The position numbers were made by a program, and so were the translations under genes. Shown in pieces: positions 10,576-19,522 of a DNA stretch of 64,000 nt (position 1 is its first letter; every line of letters starts with the position of its first letter). A model generated the notes under the pieces. The model searched no databases. It was given only the letters and a program-made list of their open reading frames with translations, and was not told the origin of the DNA. The stretch is from Bacillus thermozeamaize (lineage in GTDB: Bacteria; Bacillota; Bacilli; ZCTH02-B2). The stretch covers positions 1-64,000 of the forward strand of contig LZRT01000090.1 in assembly GCA_002159075.1 (NCBI GenBank), given 5' to 3'.

Positions 10576-10604
10576 TAGACGTTTCCCTCGACACACTATA
10601 AAAT
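10576..10604 (+). promoter_or_regulatory. candidate sigma-A promoter of yuiD
   Basis: TAGACG (10576-10581) and TAAAAT (10599-10604) are separated by 17 nt. They lie shortly before the yuiD ribosome site, in the gap from the divergent DUF309 gene. Confidence 0.4.
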
Positions 10605-10628
10605 AGTCTGCAGGAAAGGACGATCAGG

Positions 10629-11096
10629 ATGGACTTATTGTACAATTTTCCGTTATGGGCGGCATTAACCGCCATCTGTTTCGCCCAGACGATCAAGGTC
10701 CTGCTCCATTGGCTGGCTTTGCGTGAATGGAACTGGCACTTGCTGTTCAGCACAGGGGGAATGCCCAGTTCCCATTCCGCCGCAGTCGTCGCCTTGACCA
10801 CTGCCGTCGGAATGCAGGAAGGGCTTGATTCCCCCCTGTTTGCCATCAGTGCCATCTTCAGCGTGATCACCATGTTTGATGCGGCAGGAGTCCGGCGCCA
10901 TGCCGGCGAACACGCCGCAATCCTGAACCAGCTGCTAGAGGAACTGAAAGACATCAGCGAAATTGACTGGAGCCACCCTGAAAAGGGACAAGAAAAATTG
11001 AAAGAGCTGCTTGGCCACAAGCCCACGGAAGTGTTTGCCGGCGGCTGGCTGGGATTGTTTACAGCCCTAGCCGTGCATGCCTGGTCGCCTTTTTAA
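10629..11096 (+). CDS. yuiD: YuiD, divergent PAP2 (DUF212) membrane protein
   Basis: The 155-residue protein belongs to the DUF212/YuiD family, related to acid phosphatase/vanadium haloperoxidase proteins. The motif GGMPSSHSAAV near residue 43 holds the SxH residues of that superfamily; FDAAGVRRHAGEHA follows near residue 87 and HKPTEVFAGGWLG near residue 130. Several membrane segments are present. ATG at 10629 follows GGAAAGGACGATCAG. In B. subtilis yuiD neighbours yuiC, whose homologue is about 0.8 kb downstream here. The substrate is unknown. Confidence 0.88.
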   Translation: MDLLYNFPLWAALTAICFAQTIKVLLHWLALREWNWHLLFSTGGMPSSHSAAVVALTTAVGMQEGLDSPLFAISAIFSVITMFDAAGVRRHAGEHAAILNQLLEELKDISEIDWSHPEKGQEKLKELLGHKPTEVFAGGWLGLFTALAVHAWSPF

Positions 11097-11147
11097 CACC
11101 GTTATAAATTATCTGTTGAAGAATGGCAATATCGAGGTGATGTACAG

Positions 11148-11921
11148 ATGCGGATTGTCTCCCTCTGCCCGAGCAATACGGAATTGCTTGTGGCGTTGGG
11201 CTTGTGGGATGACGTGGTCGGGGTGGATGACGACTCCGACTGGCCACCTGCGGTCAACACCAAACCCAGGGTCGGCCGTGACTTGAACATTGATGCCGAA
11301 AAAGTGGCTGCCCTGCAGCCGGATTTGGTCGTCGCTTCACTCAGCGTACCGGGCATGGAGAGAAACATTGAAGAACTGGAACGGCTGGGCCTCCCCTATA
11401 TCATCCTGAATCCCCAACACATCGACGAGATAGCGGACAATTTCCGTCTTTTGGGAAGCGCTTGTGGCGTGCCGGCGCGCGGACAAGAGGAAGCGGACAA
11501 ATTTTTGCGGAAACTGGAAACCATCGCCTCCCGCACGACCCATGTCACATACCGCCCTACCCTCTATTGGGAATGGTGGCCCAATCCGGTGTACACCCCC
11601 GGAAGGGATAACTGGTTGACGGACATCAGCCGGCTCGCCGGAGGGGAAAACCTGTTCGCAGAAGTGCCGACAGATAATGTGAAAACGGATCACGCAAGTG
11701 TCGCCGCGAAGGATCCGGACTTTGTATTGATTGTTTGGTGCGGAGTCCCCATCGAAAAGATCAAAAAGGAGAAAATCACGGGACGTCCCGAATGGGATCA
11801 AATGTCAGCCGTTCGAAACAATCGGGTGCATATTTTGCAAGAAGGATACTATTGCCGCCCATCGCAACGGCTGCTGACCGGGCTGGAAGCGTTGGTCAAC
11901 CTGATTCACCCGGAATTGTAG
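11148..11921 (+). CDS. cobalamin-binding-like (BtuF-type) protein without signal peptide
   Basis: The 257-residue protein has the fold of helical-backbone metal receptors: [18 protein letters not shown] at the N-terminus, [14 protein letters not shown] and [11 protein letters not shown] further on. Bacilli often encode this as a cytoplasmic cobalamin-binding protein. The lack of a signal peptide or lipobox argues against a normal transporter role. No permease or ATPase is adjacent. Its 3' end overlaps the convergent 3D-domain gene by 26 nt. Ligand identity is inference. Confidence 0.75.
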   Translation: MRIVSLCPSNTELLVALGLWDDVVGVDDDSDWPPAVNTKPRVGRDLNIDAEKVAALQPDLVVASLSVPGMERNIEELERLGLPYIILNPQHIDEIADNFRLLGSACGVPARGQEEADKFLRKLETIASRTTHVTYRPTLYWEWWPNPVYTPGRDNWLTDISRLAGGENLFAEVPTDNVKTDHASVAAKDPDFVLIVWCGVPIEKIKKEKITGRPEWDQMSAVRNNRVHILQEGYYCRPSQRLLTGLEALVNLIHPEL

Positions 11922-12543
11922 GAGCATCAACCGGAACCGACTTGGCACGGCGGTTCAATTCATCCAACATCTCTTCCGTAACCTTTCCGTCTCCCCGCTG
12001 GACCAGATAAACCTGCACCTCTTTTTTTCCCCACTCGTCATAAATTTCCTCCACGGTTTCATAATACAAATCGATCAAACGGCCACGGATGGCTGAACCG
12101 GTATCTGCCACGACACCGTAACCGTAACCGGGAATATAGAGAATCGTGCCCATGGGAAACACATTGGGATCAGCGGCGATCGTCGAATACACATCCCTCC
12201 GTACCCGTACACCGGACGCAGTAATGCCATAGGCTGGATGGTCCGGTGTTTTTCCTGTCGATTCCACACCCGCCGTATAACCAGTTGCCGTCACTCGCAC
12301 GGTGGGCAGGCCCTTCACCTGCTCCATGACATACTGCGGCTCCTTGACCGTTTCCAGGGTCAAAGCCGGGGCAGACAGGTTCTGACTCTGACGCACGTCG
12401 CGTTTAAGCGCCGGTCTTTGGACGGGCTCCTCCACCTGCGTTGCGAGGGGAAACATCCATATGCCTTCAGCGATCAAAACGTGCAGCCAGCATCCACATC
12501 CCAATATGAGAAAGAACAATGTTCGTTTTGCCAAATGGGGCAC
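11896..12543 (-). CDS. yuiC: YuiC-like 3D-domain cell-wall protein
   Basis: The 215-residue protein has an N-terminal membrane anchor or signal segment (about residues 5-25) and a C-terminal 3D domain. The aspartates are seen in [17 protein letters not shown], preceded by [18 protein letters not shown]. 3D-domain proteins act on peptidoglycan like MltA-type lytic transglycosylases. GTG at 12543 has GGAGGTGGGG upstream; the longer open frame is not conserved. It is convergent with and slightly overlaps the cobalamin-binding-like gene. Confidence 0.85.
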   Translation of the reverse strand: MPHLAKRTLFFLILGCGCWLHVLIAEGIWMFPLATQVEEPVQRPALKRDVRQSQNLSAPALTLETVKEPQYVMEQVKGLPTVRVTATGYTAGVESTGKTPDHPAYGITASGVRVRRDVYSTIAADPNVFPMGTILYIPGYGYGVVADTGSAIRGRLIDLYYETVEEIYDEWGKKEVQVYLVQRGDGKVTEEMLDELNRRAKSVPVDAPTIPGESG

Positions 12544-12727
12544 GAACCCCCCACCTCCGCAATCAAGACCATTCGTCTCGCCTCGTGGTAAAACCGAGCA
12601 TAGCTTTCCCTGATTGCGGAAAAACATGCGCCCATGACGTACCGCTCATTGCCGATCTGATTCTTTGCAAAGGCCGCCAAATCTGATAGACTTAAGGTAA
12701 CGTACACAACCGCATACATTAGTTTGG

Positions 12728-12822
12728 CACGCGGGAGCTGGGTAACATGGTCCGGCTGAGAGGATGCTGCCTGAAGCATCGACCGTAAGAACCTGTACTG
12801 GATAATGCCAGCGTAGGGAGAG
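12728..12822 (+). ncRNA. TPP (THI-box) riboswitch
   Basis: The conserved segments GCGGGAGC, GGCTGAGAGG, ACCGTAAGAACCTG and CTGGATAATGCCAGCGTAGGGA occur in order. It controls tenI-thiS-thiG. The 12544-12918 interval holds this switch and its terminator between the divergent yuiC and tenI genes; nothing else is evident. Confidence 0.95.
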
Positions 12823-12866
12823 GAAGCCAACATCGGAGTGGATGCCGATGAGAAAGGCAGATCTGT

Positions 12867-12894
12867 ACACCGCTGGTCCATGCGGTGTTTTTTA
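12867..12894 (+). terminator. TPP riboswitch terminator
   Basis: ACACCGC (12867-12873) pairs with GCGGTGT (12882-12888), followed by a T-run. It ends about 25 nt before tenI. Confidence 0.88.
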
Positions 12895-12918
12895 TTGTTT
12901 CCGGAGGAGAGATGAAGG

Positions 12919-13584
12919 GTGAAACAGTTCATGCCCGCTCTGATGGATAGGCCCGTACTGCTGGTAATCAGTGACGGCACAGGGGAATATGCCCGTCTGC
13001 TGCGCATCGCCTCCGAGCTTGCGCCGGTCATCGACGGTTTCATCCTGCGGGAAAAGCATTGGACAGCCCGCCAAATGTGGGAGTGGGGAGAAGAGCTCTT
13101 GCGCTCCGGTTTTCCCCGCCACAAACTGATCATCAACGATCGGCTGGACGTAAGCTTGGCCCTCGCCGCAGGCGGGGTGCAAATCACCTCCCACAGTGTG
13201 CCCCTGGCTGCGCTGAAGCCACATCTATCCCAAGAAATGGCTGCCGGCGTCTCGGTCCATTCACTGTCGGAAGGACTTGAAGCGGCAACATCCGGAGCGC
13301 AGTGGGTTCTTTTTGGGCACATTTTCCAAACCCCTTCCAAGCCAGGGCTTCCCGGACATGGCACGGCCGTCCTGAAAAACATGGTCGATCAACTTCCCGT
13401 TCCAGTCATTGCCGTTGGCGGCATCACGCCTGACAACGCCGCGCAGGTGCTGGCTACCGGTTGCGCCGGCATCGCAGTCATCTCCGCTGTCATGTCCGCT
13501 TCAAAACCGCTTCAAGAAGCCATGGCCCTGAAAGAACAGATCGCCCGTTTTGCGGATAAACCGGCCCATAATGACGATTCATGA
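12919..13584 (+). CDS. tenI: thiazole tautomerase TenI (ThiE-like fold)
   Basis: The 221-residue TIM-barrel protein resembles TenI more than ThiE. AAGVSVHSLSEG contains the histidine typical of the tautomerase, and VLFGHIFQTPSKPGLPGHG replaces the ThiE version of this loop. TenI aromatises the thiazole carboxylate product of ThiG. GTG at 12919 has GGAGGAG upstream. It is first of three genes behind the TPP riboswitch, followed by thiS and thiG. A thiamine-phosphate synthase role cannot be fully excluded without alignment. Confidence 0.85.
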   Translation: MKQFMPALMDRPVLLVISDGTGEYARLLRIASELAPVIDGFILREKHWTARQMWEWGEELLRSGFPRHKLIINDRLDVSLALAAGGVQITSHSVPLAALKPHLSQEMAAGVSVHSLSEGLEAATSGAQWVLFGHIFQTPSKPGLPGHGTAVLKNMVDQLPVPVIAVGGITPDNAAQVLATGCAGIAVISAVMSASKPLQEAMALKEQIARFADKPAHNDDS

Positions 13585-13600
13585 CAAAGGAGGGTCAGTT

Positions 13601-13804
13601 GTGCTTCTTTACATTAACGGACAAAGCCGCGAGATCCCTTCAGAGGTGGATACCGTTCAAAGATTGCTTGATCATCTGAACATCGGAAAAAAGATTCTCA
13701 TCGTCCAGCACAACGAGGAAATTCTGAAACGAGAAAACTACGCATCCGCTCCGCTCCGGGAGGGTGACAGAATCGAAATTGTCCACTTTGTCGGAGGTGG
13801 CTGA
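13601..13804 (+). CDS. thiS: sulfur carrier protein ThiS
   Basis: The 67-residue ubiquitin-like protein ends in the glycine tail (HFVGGG) needed for C-terminal thiocarboxylate formation. GTG at 13601 has AAGGAGGGT 7 nt upstream. ThiS donates sulfur to ThiG for the thiazole ring of thiamine. No ThiF adenylyltransferase, which would activate it, is encoded in the window. Confidence 0.92.
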   Translation: MLLYINGQSREIPSEVDTVQRLLDHLNIGKKILIVQHNEEILKRENYASAPLREGDRIEIVHFVGGG

Positions 13805-13874
13805 CCGGCACCTTCGCTCCAAGATCTTAGGAATAGGAATAGGAATACAAATGCCAAAAGGAGGTTTTACCAGC

Positions 13875-14666
13875 ATGGACCTATGGCAGATCGGTCCTTA
13901 TACGTTTCGCTCCCGCTTCCTGCTAGGAACGGGAAAATTTTCGTCGCTGGAGGTTCAAGCCAAAGCGGTCGAGGCCTCACAGGCGGAAATTCTCACCTTT
14001 GCCGTCCGCAGACTCAACCTGGACAAACCCGATGAACCCAATTTTTTGGAAATGCTGGATCTATCCAAGTACAAGCTCCTGCCCAATACGGCAGGGGCCA
14101 CCACGGCAGAAGAAGCGGTTCACATCGCCCGCCTGGCCCGCGCATCCGGCCTTTCCGAAATGATCAAAGTGGAAGTGATCGGCGATCCGAAATACCTGCT
14201 CCCCGATCCAATCGCCACGCTGGAAGCCACCCGCCAGCTCGTCCGCGAAGGGTTTATCGTTCTGCCCTACTGTTCGGACGATCCCGTCCTGGCGAAAAAA
14301 CTGGAGGAAGCAGGCGCTGCCGCCGTCATGCCCGGCGCCTCTCCCATCGGTACCGGTCTGGGGATTCTCAACTCTTACAACCTGCAAGTGATTCGCGAGC
14401 AGGCACGGGTTCCGGTGATCGTGGATGCCGGCATCGGCTCACCGGCCGACGCCGCGCTGGCCATGGAACTGGGAGCCGACGCGATCCTTCTCAACACAGC
14501 CGTCTCGCAAGCAGCCGATCCTGTTCTCATGGCCGAAGCCATGCGTGATGCGATCATTGCCGGACGCAAAGGTTACCTGGCCGGTCGCATCCCCAAAAAA
14601 GCCGTCGCCTCTGCCTCCAGTCCTACATCAGGCCTCCCGTGGGGAACAGCCGCAAAAGCGGAATAA
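13875..14666 (+). CDS. thiG: thiazole synthase ThiG
   Basis: The 263-residue barrel enzyme builds the thiamine thiazole from 1-deoxyxylulose 5-phosphate, dehydroglycine and ThiS thiocarboxylate. FLLGTGKF is at the N-terminus; [12 protein letters not shown] is followed by MIKVEVIGD, which carries the imine-forming lysine; [12 protein letters not shown] is the phosphate loop. ATG at 13875 follows AAAGGAGG. The 70-nt gap after thiS holds a small GGAATA triple repeat. The C-terminal tail beyond [12 protein letters not shown] is short and variable. Confidence 0.95.
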   Translation: MDLWQIGPYTFRSRFLLGTGKFSSLEVQAKAVEASQAEILTFAVRRLNLDKPDEPNFLEMLDLSKYKLLPNTAGATTAEEAVHIARLARASGLSEMIKVEVIGDPKYLLPDPIATLEATRQLVREGFIVLPYCSDDPVLAKKLEEAGAAAVMPGASPIGTGLGILNSYNLQVIREQARVPVIVDAGIGSPADAALAMELGADAILLNTAVSQAADPVLMAEAMRDAIIAGRKGYLAGRIPKKAVASASSPTSGLPWGTAAKAE

Positions 14667-14698
14667 GCGGAACATAATAACGGAATATTAATAAATAG

Positions 14699-14748
14699 AA
14701 AGAGGGCACCCCAAGGCAGATAACGCCACTGCGGAATGCCCTCTTTTT
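14699..14748. terminator. bidirectional terminator between thiG and ilvA
   Basis: AAAGAGGGCA and TGCCCTCTTT pair around a 28-nt loop, with T-rich sequence on the plus-strand side and an A-rich flank on the other. It separates two convergent transcripts. Confidence 0.8.
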
Positions 14749-14772
14749 ATGGCCTTGCGGCAACCTATTCGA

Positions 14773-15807
14773 TTAAGCATGCTGAAGGGCCTTTTTCGGC
14801 TTCCGGTCCTCTCTTGAGAAATGAGCGGACTGTTCCTTGCGCGGCAAGGCCAGCAGGCGGCTCATATCCACGTTTCCTCCGCTGACGACGACGGCCACCT
14901 TTTTACCCTTCAGTCCAGGACAGCGGTTGTTCAACAGGGCGGCAACGCCGACCGCTCCCGCTCCTTCCACCAGGTTTTTATTTCTCTCCAACAAGAGCCA
15001 CATGGCCTCGCTGATCTCCTCTTCCGTCACGGTGATGACATCATCCACCACTTTTTGGATGAGCGAAAAAGTCAGTTCTCCGGGCGTCTTCACGGCCAGA
15101 CCATCGGCAATCGTCTGAATCGAGGAGAGCGTGGTCCGTTGCCCATTCTTCAGCGACAGAACCGTTGAAGGGGAACCGGCCGGCTGTACGCCGATCACTT
15201 TCATCTGGGGCTGGATCGCCTTGACAGCCACACCAATCCCCGCAATCAAACCGCCACCGCCAATGGGCACCAAAATGGCGTCCAAATCCATGCGCTCTTG
15301 CAAAATTTCCAATGCAATCGTACCTTGGCCAGCTATCACGTGCGGATGGTTAAATGCATGAACAAAGGTAGCTCCAGTCAGCCGGCAATACTGCATCGCA
15401 TATTCGTACGCGTCATTGTATGTGGTCCCCCGCAGCAACACTTTGGCCCCATATCCTTCCGTCGCCTCAATCTTGGACTGGGGAGCCTTCTCCGGCATCA
15501 CAACGGTGGCCGGAATGCCAAAGAGAGAAGCAGACAGGGCAACACCCTGCGCATGATTGCCTGCCGATGCTGCAACCACTCCTTTGGCCCGCTCTTCAGG
15601 GGCAAGGTGGGCAATCATGTTGTAGGCGCCACGAATTTTAAACGCGCCTGTTCGCTGCAGATTTTCCAGTTTCAGGTACACCTCACTGCCGCTCCAGAGG
15701 CTGAACGTTTTCGAATAGACAAGCGGCGTCCGGTGTACCACTTCGCTTACCACATTTAACGCGTCAACCACATCGCTGTATTGAACCAAATCCCCATCAT
15801 GCATCAC
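14773..15807 (-). CDS. ilvA: threonine ammonia-lyase without ACT domain
   Basis: The 344-residue PLP enzyme deaminates threonine to 2-oxobutanoate, the first step towards isoleucine. FKIRGAYNM carries the PLP lysine and PIGGGGLIAGIG the phosphate-binding glycines. The biosynthetic form in many bacteria has a C-terminal ACT-like regulatory part; here only a short basic tail follows the catalytic domain, as in TdcB-type enzymes. An isoleucine T-box leader nevertheless ties it to isoleucine supply. GTG 15807 or ATG 15804 may be the start. Confidence 0.9.
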   Translation of the reverse strand: MMHDGDLVQYSDVVDALNVVSEVVHRTPLVYSKTFSLWSGSEVYLKLENLQRTGAFKIRGAYNMIAHLAPEERAKGVVAASAGNHAQGVALSASLFGIPATVVMPEKAPQSKIEATEGYGAKVLLRGTTYNDAYEYAMQYCRLTGATFVHAFNHPHVIAGQGTIALEILQERMDLDAILVPIGGGGLIAGIGVAVKAIQPQMKVIGVQPAGSPSTVLSLKNGQRTTLSSIQTIADGLAVKTPGELTFSLIQKVVDDVITVTEEEISEAMWLLLERNKNLVEGAGAVGVAALLNNRCPGLKGKKVAVVVSGGNVDMSRLLALPRKEQSAHFSREDRKPKKALQHA

Positions 15808-15834
15808 CTCACCAGTCCTTCTCTCAAAGTCAAA

Positions 15835-16077
15835 AACCTCTCATCCCCAAGGGACGAGAGGTTCCCGTGTTACCACCCTTCTTCCAGCAATAGCTGGCAC
15901 TCATTTTGAGGCGTCGCCCGCCTCACTCCTGTAACGGGGAGTCCCGGAAAAACCTACTGGCCTCACGCGTTCGGTTTTCATCTCACAGGTGATCTTCACG
16001 GATGGCCACTTGCCGGATTCCCACCCCCACCGGCTCTCTGCGAAGCTCAACCATCCGTTACTCTCCTGCTCATCGAT
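15835..16077 (-). ncRNA. T-box leader, isoleucine-type specifier
   Basis: On the minus strand, stem I contains AGAGAGCCGGTGG and a specifier context GTGAAGATCACC, placing AUC (15991-15993) as the codon read by tRNA-Ile. The T-box AGGGTGGTAACACGGG lies at 15865-15879, followed by the terminator hairpin AACCTCTCGTCC/GGGGATGAGAGGTT with T-run. Uncharged tRNA-Ile should allow ilvA transcription. The 15808-16170 interval contains only this leader and its promoter. Confidence 0.9.
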
Positions 16078-16129
16078 TCTGCTCCGTCATGCACTTTTCT
16101 TTACAATCAGGATATGGCATTCAACAGCA

Positions 16130-16158
16130 ATCTTATCACAATTACATGTGCAAATCAA
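16130..16158 (-). promoter_or_regulatory. sigma-A promoter of the ilvA leader
   Basis: TTGATT (16153-16158) and TAAGAT (16130-16135) on the minus strand are 17 nt apart, about 50 nt upstream of stem I. Confidence 0.6.
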
Positions 16159-16170
16159 TTCATGGCCCAT

Positions 16171-16434
16171 CTAAAACATGCGAAACCCCCGCAGACGAAG
16201 CGTCTTGATGACGATGCCGCTGAGCACGCAACCTGCCAAACCGGCAAACAAAATGACCCAATCCACCAGTGCAAAACGCCCCTGCGTCTTGAAGAAGAAA
16301 AGATAAGCCACAACGCCCAGGTAAAGCAGGATCGGCAGCCAGGTCGTTTTCGCCAGCATGTTGAGAATAAAACCAATCCCAAACGCCAGAAGCATGAACA
16401 ACGGAATGGATATGACAAACTGTGCGATATTCAT
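16171..16434 (-). CDS. yuiB: YuiB-like small membrane protein
   Basis: The 87-residue protein has three predicted membrane helices and the YuiB-like start VISIPLFMLLAFGIGFILNML. It lies 16 nt after the type II NADH dehydrogenase gene, which it also neighbours in Bacillus, so it may be associated with the respiratory membrane. No function is known. Confidence 0.8.
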   Translation of the reverse strand: MNIAQFVISIPLFMLLAFGIGFILNMLAKTTWLPILLYLGVVAYLFFFKTQGRFALVDWVILFAGLAGCVLSGIVIKTLRLRGFRMF

Positions 16435-16450
16435 CCGTTCACCTCTGGCA

Positions 16451-17635
16451 TCAGAACTTTCCCTTTTTCAAAACCAGGGACAGGCCGCCAATCATGAACA
16501 GGGAACGGTTGTCCACCACTTTTTTCATAAAGGCCGCCGACGATCCAAACAGCTTCCGCTTGCCGATCATGCCAATTCCTTCTCCTTTTCCAAGAGAAGC
16601 GATAGTGCCGCGATGACGGTATTGAAATGGTTCCATCCGGGAGCCTCGCAGCAAGGCCACGAGATTGTTTGCCAAAGCTTTCCCCTGCTGTGTCGCCATC
16701 TGGGCGGTGGGTGGGTAAGGACGTCCTTCGCCATTAAAGATCAGTGAACAATCCCCGATGACAAACACATTCTCCATTCCAGGAGCGCGCAGGTATTCGT
16801 CCACCTTGACCCGTCCCCGCATCGTCTCGATGCCGCTGTTCTCCACAATCGCATTGCCGCGCACGCCGCCCGTCCAGATCACGGTTCCCGCCTTGATTTC
16901 GCGCCCGTCGCCGAGGATGACCCCCTCCGGTGTGCACTCCTTGATCGGAGTGTTAATCAAAAAGGTCACCCCTTTGTTTTCAAGCACCTTGACCGCATAT
17001 TCCACCAGCTCGGGATCAAAGCCGGGCAGCGCCTGAGGGGCCGCCTCAATGTTGTAAATCTTGACCAGCTCACGATCCACATCATACTCGCGGCAAAGCT
17101 CGGGCACCCGATCCGCCAGCTCTCCGACAAACTCGATTCCTGTAAACCCGGCCCCACCGACGATAAACGTCAGAAGTTCCAACCGCTCCGGTTCATTGGC
17201 ATATTTTGCGAACATATATTCTATATGCTGGCGAATCATGCGCACCGTATTGATGTTCCGGATGCCGTAAGCATAATCCAGGAGACCTGGTATGCCAAAC
17301 GTTTCTGGGGCGCTCCCCAGTGCAATCACGAGGTAATCGTAATCCAAAGACTCGCCGTTTTCCAGTTCCACCTGCTGGGATGGCAGGTTAATCGCAGCTA
17401 CCCTGCCTTGGACAAAGCGAATTTTGTTCTCATTCAAGAGGCTCTTTATCGGCACCCTTACCCGATTGTGATGGTAAGTACCCGCCGCCGGCATGTGGAG
17501 TTCAGTGGTAAAATAATGGTAGCTGTTTTCGTTGACCAGCGTGACGTCCGCTTCATTGTAGTGCAGTTTTTTCTGCAACGTGACGGCCGTCATGATCCCA
17601 CCGTAGCCACCACCGAGGATCAGTATTTTTGCCAC
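16451..17635 (-). CDS. yumB: type II NADH dehydrogenase (YumB-like)
   Basis: The 394-residue flavoprotein has two dinucleotide-binding motifs, GGGYGGIMTA at the N-terminus for FAD and VGGAGFTGIEFVGEL near residue 160 for NADH. A VFVIGDCS segment near residue 290 binds FAD. NDH-2 passes electrons from NADH to quinone without proton pumping and is membrane-associated through its C-terminal region. GTG at 17635 follows GAAAGGA. It is upstream of yuiB in a likely two-gene operon. Confidence 0.93.
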   Translation of the reverse strand: MAKILILGGGYGGIMTAVTLQKKLHYNEADVTLVNENSYHYFTTELHMPAAGTYHHNRVRVPIKSLLNENKIRFVQGRVAAINLPSQQVELENGESLDYDYLVIALGSAPETFGIPGLLDYAYGIRNINTVRMIRQHIEYMFAKYANEPERLELLTFIVGGAGFTGIEFVGELADRVPELCREYDVDRELVKIYNIEAAPQALPGFDPELVEYAVKVLENKGVTFLINTPIKECTPEGVILGDGREIKAGTVIWTGGVRGNAIVENSGIETMRGRVKVDEYLRAPGMENVFVIGDCSLIFNGEGRPYPPTAQMATQQGKALANNLVALLRGSRMEPFQYRHRGTIASLGKGEGIGMIGKRKLFGSSAAFMKKVVDNRSLFMIGGLSLVLKKGKF

Positions 17636-17730
17636 GATTCACGCATCCTTTCCTGCGAGGTACAGCTCCGTCCCAAAATCAGGATAAATCCTTTATCATG
17701 ATATGCTTTTCCCGGCGATTTTTCAAGGCA

Positions 17731-17759
17731 AGCATAGGAAAATACCTTTCTTCGATCAA
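17731..17759 (-). promoter_or_regulatory. candidate sigma-A promoter of ndh-yuiB
   Basis: TTGATC (17754-17759) and TATGCT (17731-17736) on the minus strand are 17 nt apart and lie about 95 nt before the start codon. Confidence 0.5.
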
Positions 17760-17787
17760 TTTCTCTTACACACGCTTTTTTAAGGGG

Positions 17788-17816
17788 TTTATTAAATAAC
17801 ACCGGCAGTTTATAAT
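17788..17816 (+). promoter_or_regulatory. candidate promoter of yumC
   Basis: A perfect TATAAT lies at 17811-17816, with a weak -35 TTTATT 17 nt upstream, ahead of the ferredoxin reductase gene. Confidence 0.4.
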
Positions 17817-17859
17817 GTACAAGGTTGCCGTTTTCGAAAGGTTCTTCGGGGGTGAAGTG

Positions 17860-18879
17860 ATGGTCGAATTGGTAGAAACTGATTTGAAACATGTAGACGA
17901 GAAGGTGTATGACATCACCATTATCGGCGGTGGACCGACAGGACTGTTTGCCGCTTTTTATGCCGGCATCAGGAACTGCAGCGTCAAACTGATCGAAAGC
18001 CTTCCCCAATTGGGCGGCCAGTTGGCAGCACTTTATCCGGAAAAATACATCTATGACGTAGCCGGATTCCCACGTATCCGCGCACAGAAACTGGTGGATC
18101 AATTGATCGAGCAGATGAACCTGTTTCATCCTACAGTATGTCTGAATGAACGCGTCCTGGAACTGGAAAAACAGGAGGACAATACCTTTCGCCTAACCAC
18201 GAATCGCGGCGTTCACTTCAGCAAAGCGATCATCATTACGGCGGGAGTTGGCGCCTTCGAACCGCGCAAGTTGCCCCTGGACAACATCGAGCATTTTGAG
18301 AAGACCAATCTCTTTTATTTTGTCCAAGATCTGAACGCATTTAAGGATAAGAAAGTATTGGTAGCAGGCGGCGGGGATTCGGCAGTGGATTGGGCCCTCA
18401 TGCTGGAGCCTGTCGCTCAGGAAGTGACCCTGGTACACCGTCGCGACACGTTTCGGGCCCATGAACACAGCGTCGAGAACCTGAAAAAATCGTCTGTCCG
18501 CATTTTGACGCCAAAAGAAATCACGGCGCTGGAAGGCGAGACGGAGATTCAAAAGGTTCACCTCATCGACAACAAGACCAAGGAAACAAACGTGATCGAA
18601 GTGGACGCGGTAATCGTCAATTTCGGTTTCGTTTCTTCACTGGGTCCCATCAAAAACTGGGGATTGGAAATTGAGGGCGGCTCCATCAAGGTGAATTCAC
18701 GGATGGAAACCAACATACCGGGCATCTATGCAGCCGGTGACATCGTCACCTATCCAGGAAAAATCAAGCTGATCGCGACAGGCTTTGGCGAGGCACCCAC
18801 GGCAGTCAGCAATGCCAAACAATACATTGACCCGAGCGCCCGCCTGCAACCAGGCCACAGCAGCAATCTCAACCTCTGA
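17860..18879 (+). CDS. yumC: ferredoxin/flavodoxin-NADP+ reductase, thioredoxin-reductase type
   Basis: The 339-residue flavoprotein matches Yum[17 protein letters not shown] binds [16 protein letters not shown] binds NADP(H), and GIYAAGDI closes the FAD site. It lacks the redox CxxC of thioredoxin reductases, as expected for this FNR class. It supplies reduced ferredoxin, for example to Fe-S enzymes. ATG at 17860 follows GGGGGTGAAGTG; the longer frame from 17815 starts inside the -10 element. The Fe-S assembly genes are just downstream. Confidence 0.93.
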   Translation: MVELVETDLKHVDEKVYDITIIGGGPTGLFAAFYAGIRNCSVKLIESLPQLGGQLAALYPEKYIYDVAGFPRIRAQKLVDQLIEQMNLFHPTVCLNERVLELEKQEDNTFRLTTNRGVHFSKAIIITAGVGAFEPRKLPLDNIEHFEKTNLFYFVQDLNAFKDKKVLVAGGGDSAVDWALMLEPVAQEVTLVHRRDTFRAHEHSVENLKKSSVRILTPKEITALEGETEIQKVHLIDNKTKETNVIEVDAVIVNFGFVSSLGPIKNWGLEIEGGSIKVNSRMETNIPGIYAAGDIVTYPGKIKLIATGFGEAPTAVSNAKQYIDPSARLQPGHSSNLNL

Positions 18880-18899
18880 AGCCAGGGACAAAAATTCAA

Positions 18900-18938
18900 G
18901 GGCTGCCCCTTTCGTCGCTTGACGTTTGGGACAGCCCC
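18900..18938. terminator. terminator-like palindrome, second copy of the 60-96 family
   Basis: GGGCTGCCC (18900-18908) pairs with GGGACAGCCC (18928-18937), with an inner CGTC-GCTT-GACG stem. Read on the minus strand it closely resembles the palindrome at 60-96. It lies between the convergent yumC and erpA-like genes and probably terminates both. Confidence 0.6.
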
Positions 18939-18958
18939 ATCATCTCATGATTTGACGG

Positions 18959-19312
18959 TCAGCAATGTTCAGGCTGGCCGGCATCCTCTTTAGTCCGGAA
19001 AGAATGACCGCATCCACAAGTGCTGATGGCATTGGGGTTATGGATCGTAAAGCCGCCACCCATCAGATTCTCCTTGTAGTCGATTTCGACCCCCTGAAGA
19101 TATTTCGCGCTGTGTGAATCCACCAACACGCGAACCCCATGCTGCTCAAACTCGGTATCATCCTCGCGTTTTTGGTCGTCGAATCCCATTCCATACGAGA
19201 ACCCGCTACAACCGCCAGCCTGAACCCCGATGCGCAAATACAGATCCGGGTTTCCGTCTTTTTCCATCATTTCCTTGATTTTATTGCATGCCGGTTCGGT
19301 CAGTGTCAGCAT
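18959..19312 (-). CDS. erpA: A-type Fe-S carrier (ErpA/IscA-like, YutM)
   Basis: The 117-residue HesB/IscA-family protein has the three cysteines of A-type carriers: one in GGCSGFSYG and two in the C-terminal CGCGHSF. It delivers Fe-S clusters to apoproteins. ATG at 19312 is preferred because GGAGG lies 9 nt upstream; GTG at 19321 is too close. It is divergent from the NifU-like gene, and its own promoter is evident. Confidence 0.92.
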   Translation of the reverse strand: MLTLTEPACNKIKEMMEKDGNPDLYLRIGVQAGGCSGFSYGMGFDDQKREDDTEFEQHGVRVLVDSHSAKYLQGVEIDYKENLMGGGFTIHNPNAISTCGCGHSFRTKEDAGQPEHC

Positions 19313-19412
19313 TCCAGACACCCTCCTTTCGCTTCAACAGTCGTTCTCCAAAAGAGCTGATTGCATTGGCAAGAAGCGGTTTACATCTTGTCAGTTGCAT
19401 TTTGTATAATAT

Positions 19413-19441
19413 AGTATACGCCTCATGTTTGAGACTGACAA
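19413..19441 (-). promoter_or_regulatory. sigma-A promoter of the erpA-like gene
   Basis: TTGTCA (19436-19441) and TATACT (19413-19418) on the minus strand have 17-nt spacing. Confidence 0.65.
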
Positions 19442-19462
19442 GTGCGCAAGGGCAAATAATAA

Positions 19463-19492
19463 TTGGATTTGAAAACAAAGATGGATTATAAT
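19463..19492 (+). promoter_or_regulatory. candidate promoter of the NifU-like gene
   Basis: TTGGAT (19463-19468) and TATAAT (19487-19492) are 18 nt apart, ending 30 nt before the start codon. Confidence 0.45.
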
Positions 19493-19522
19493 AAAAATAA
19501 ATCGCGAAAGGAGTTGGGAGTA

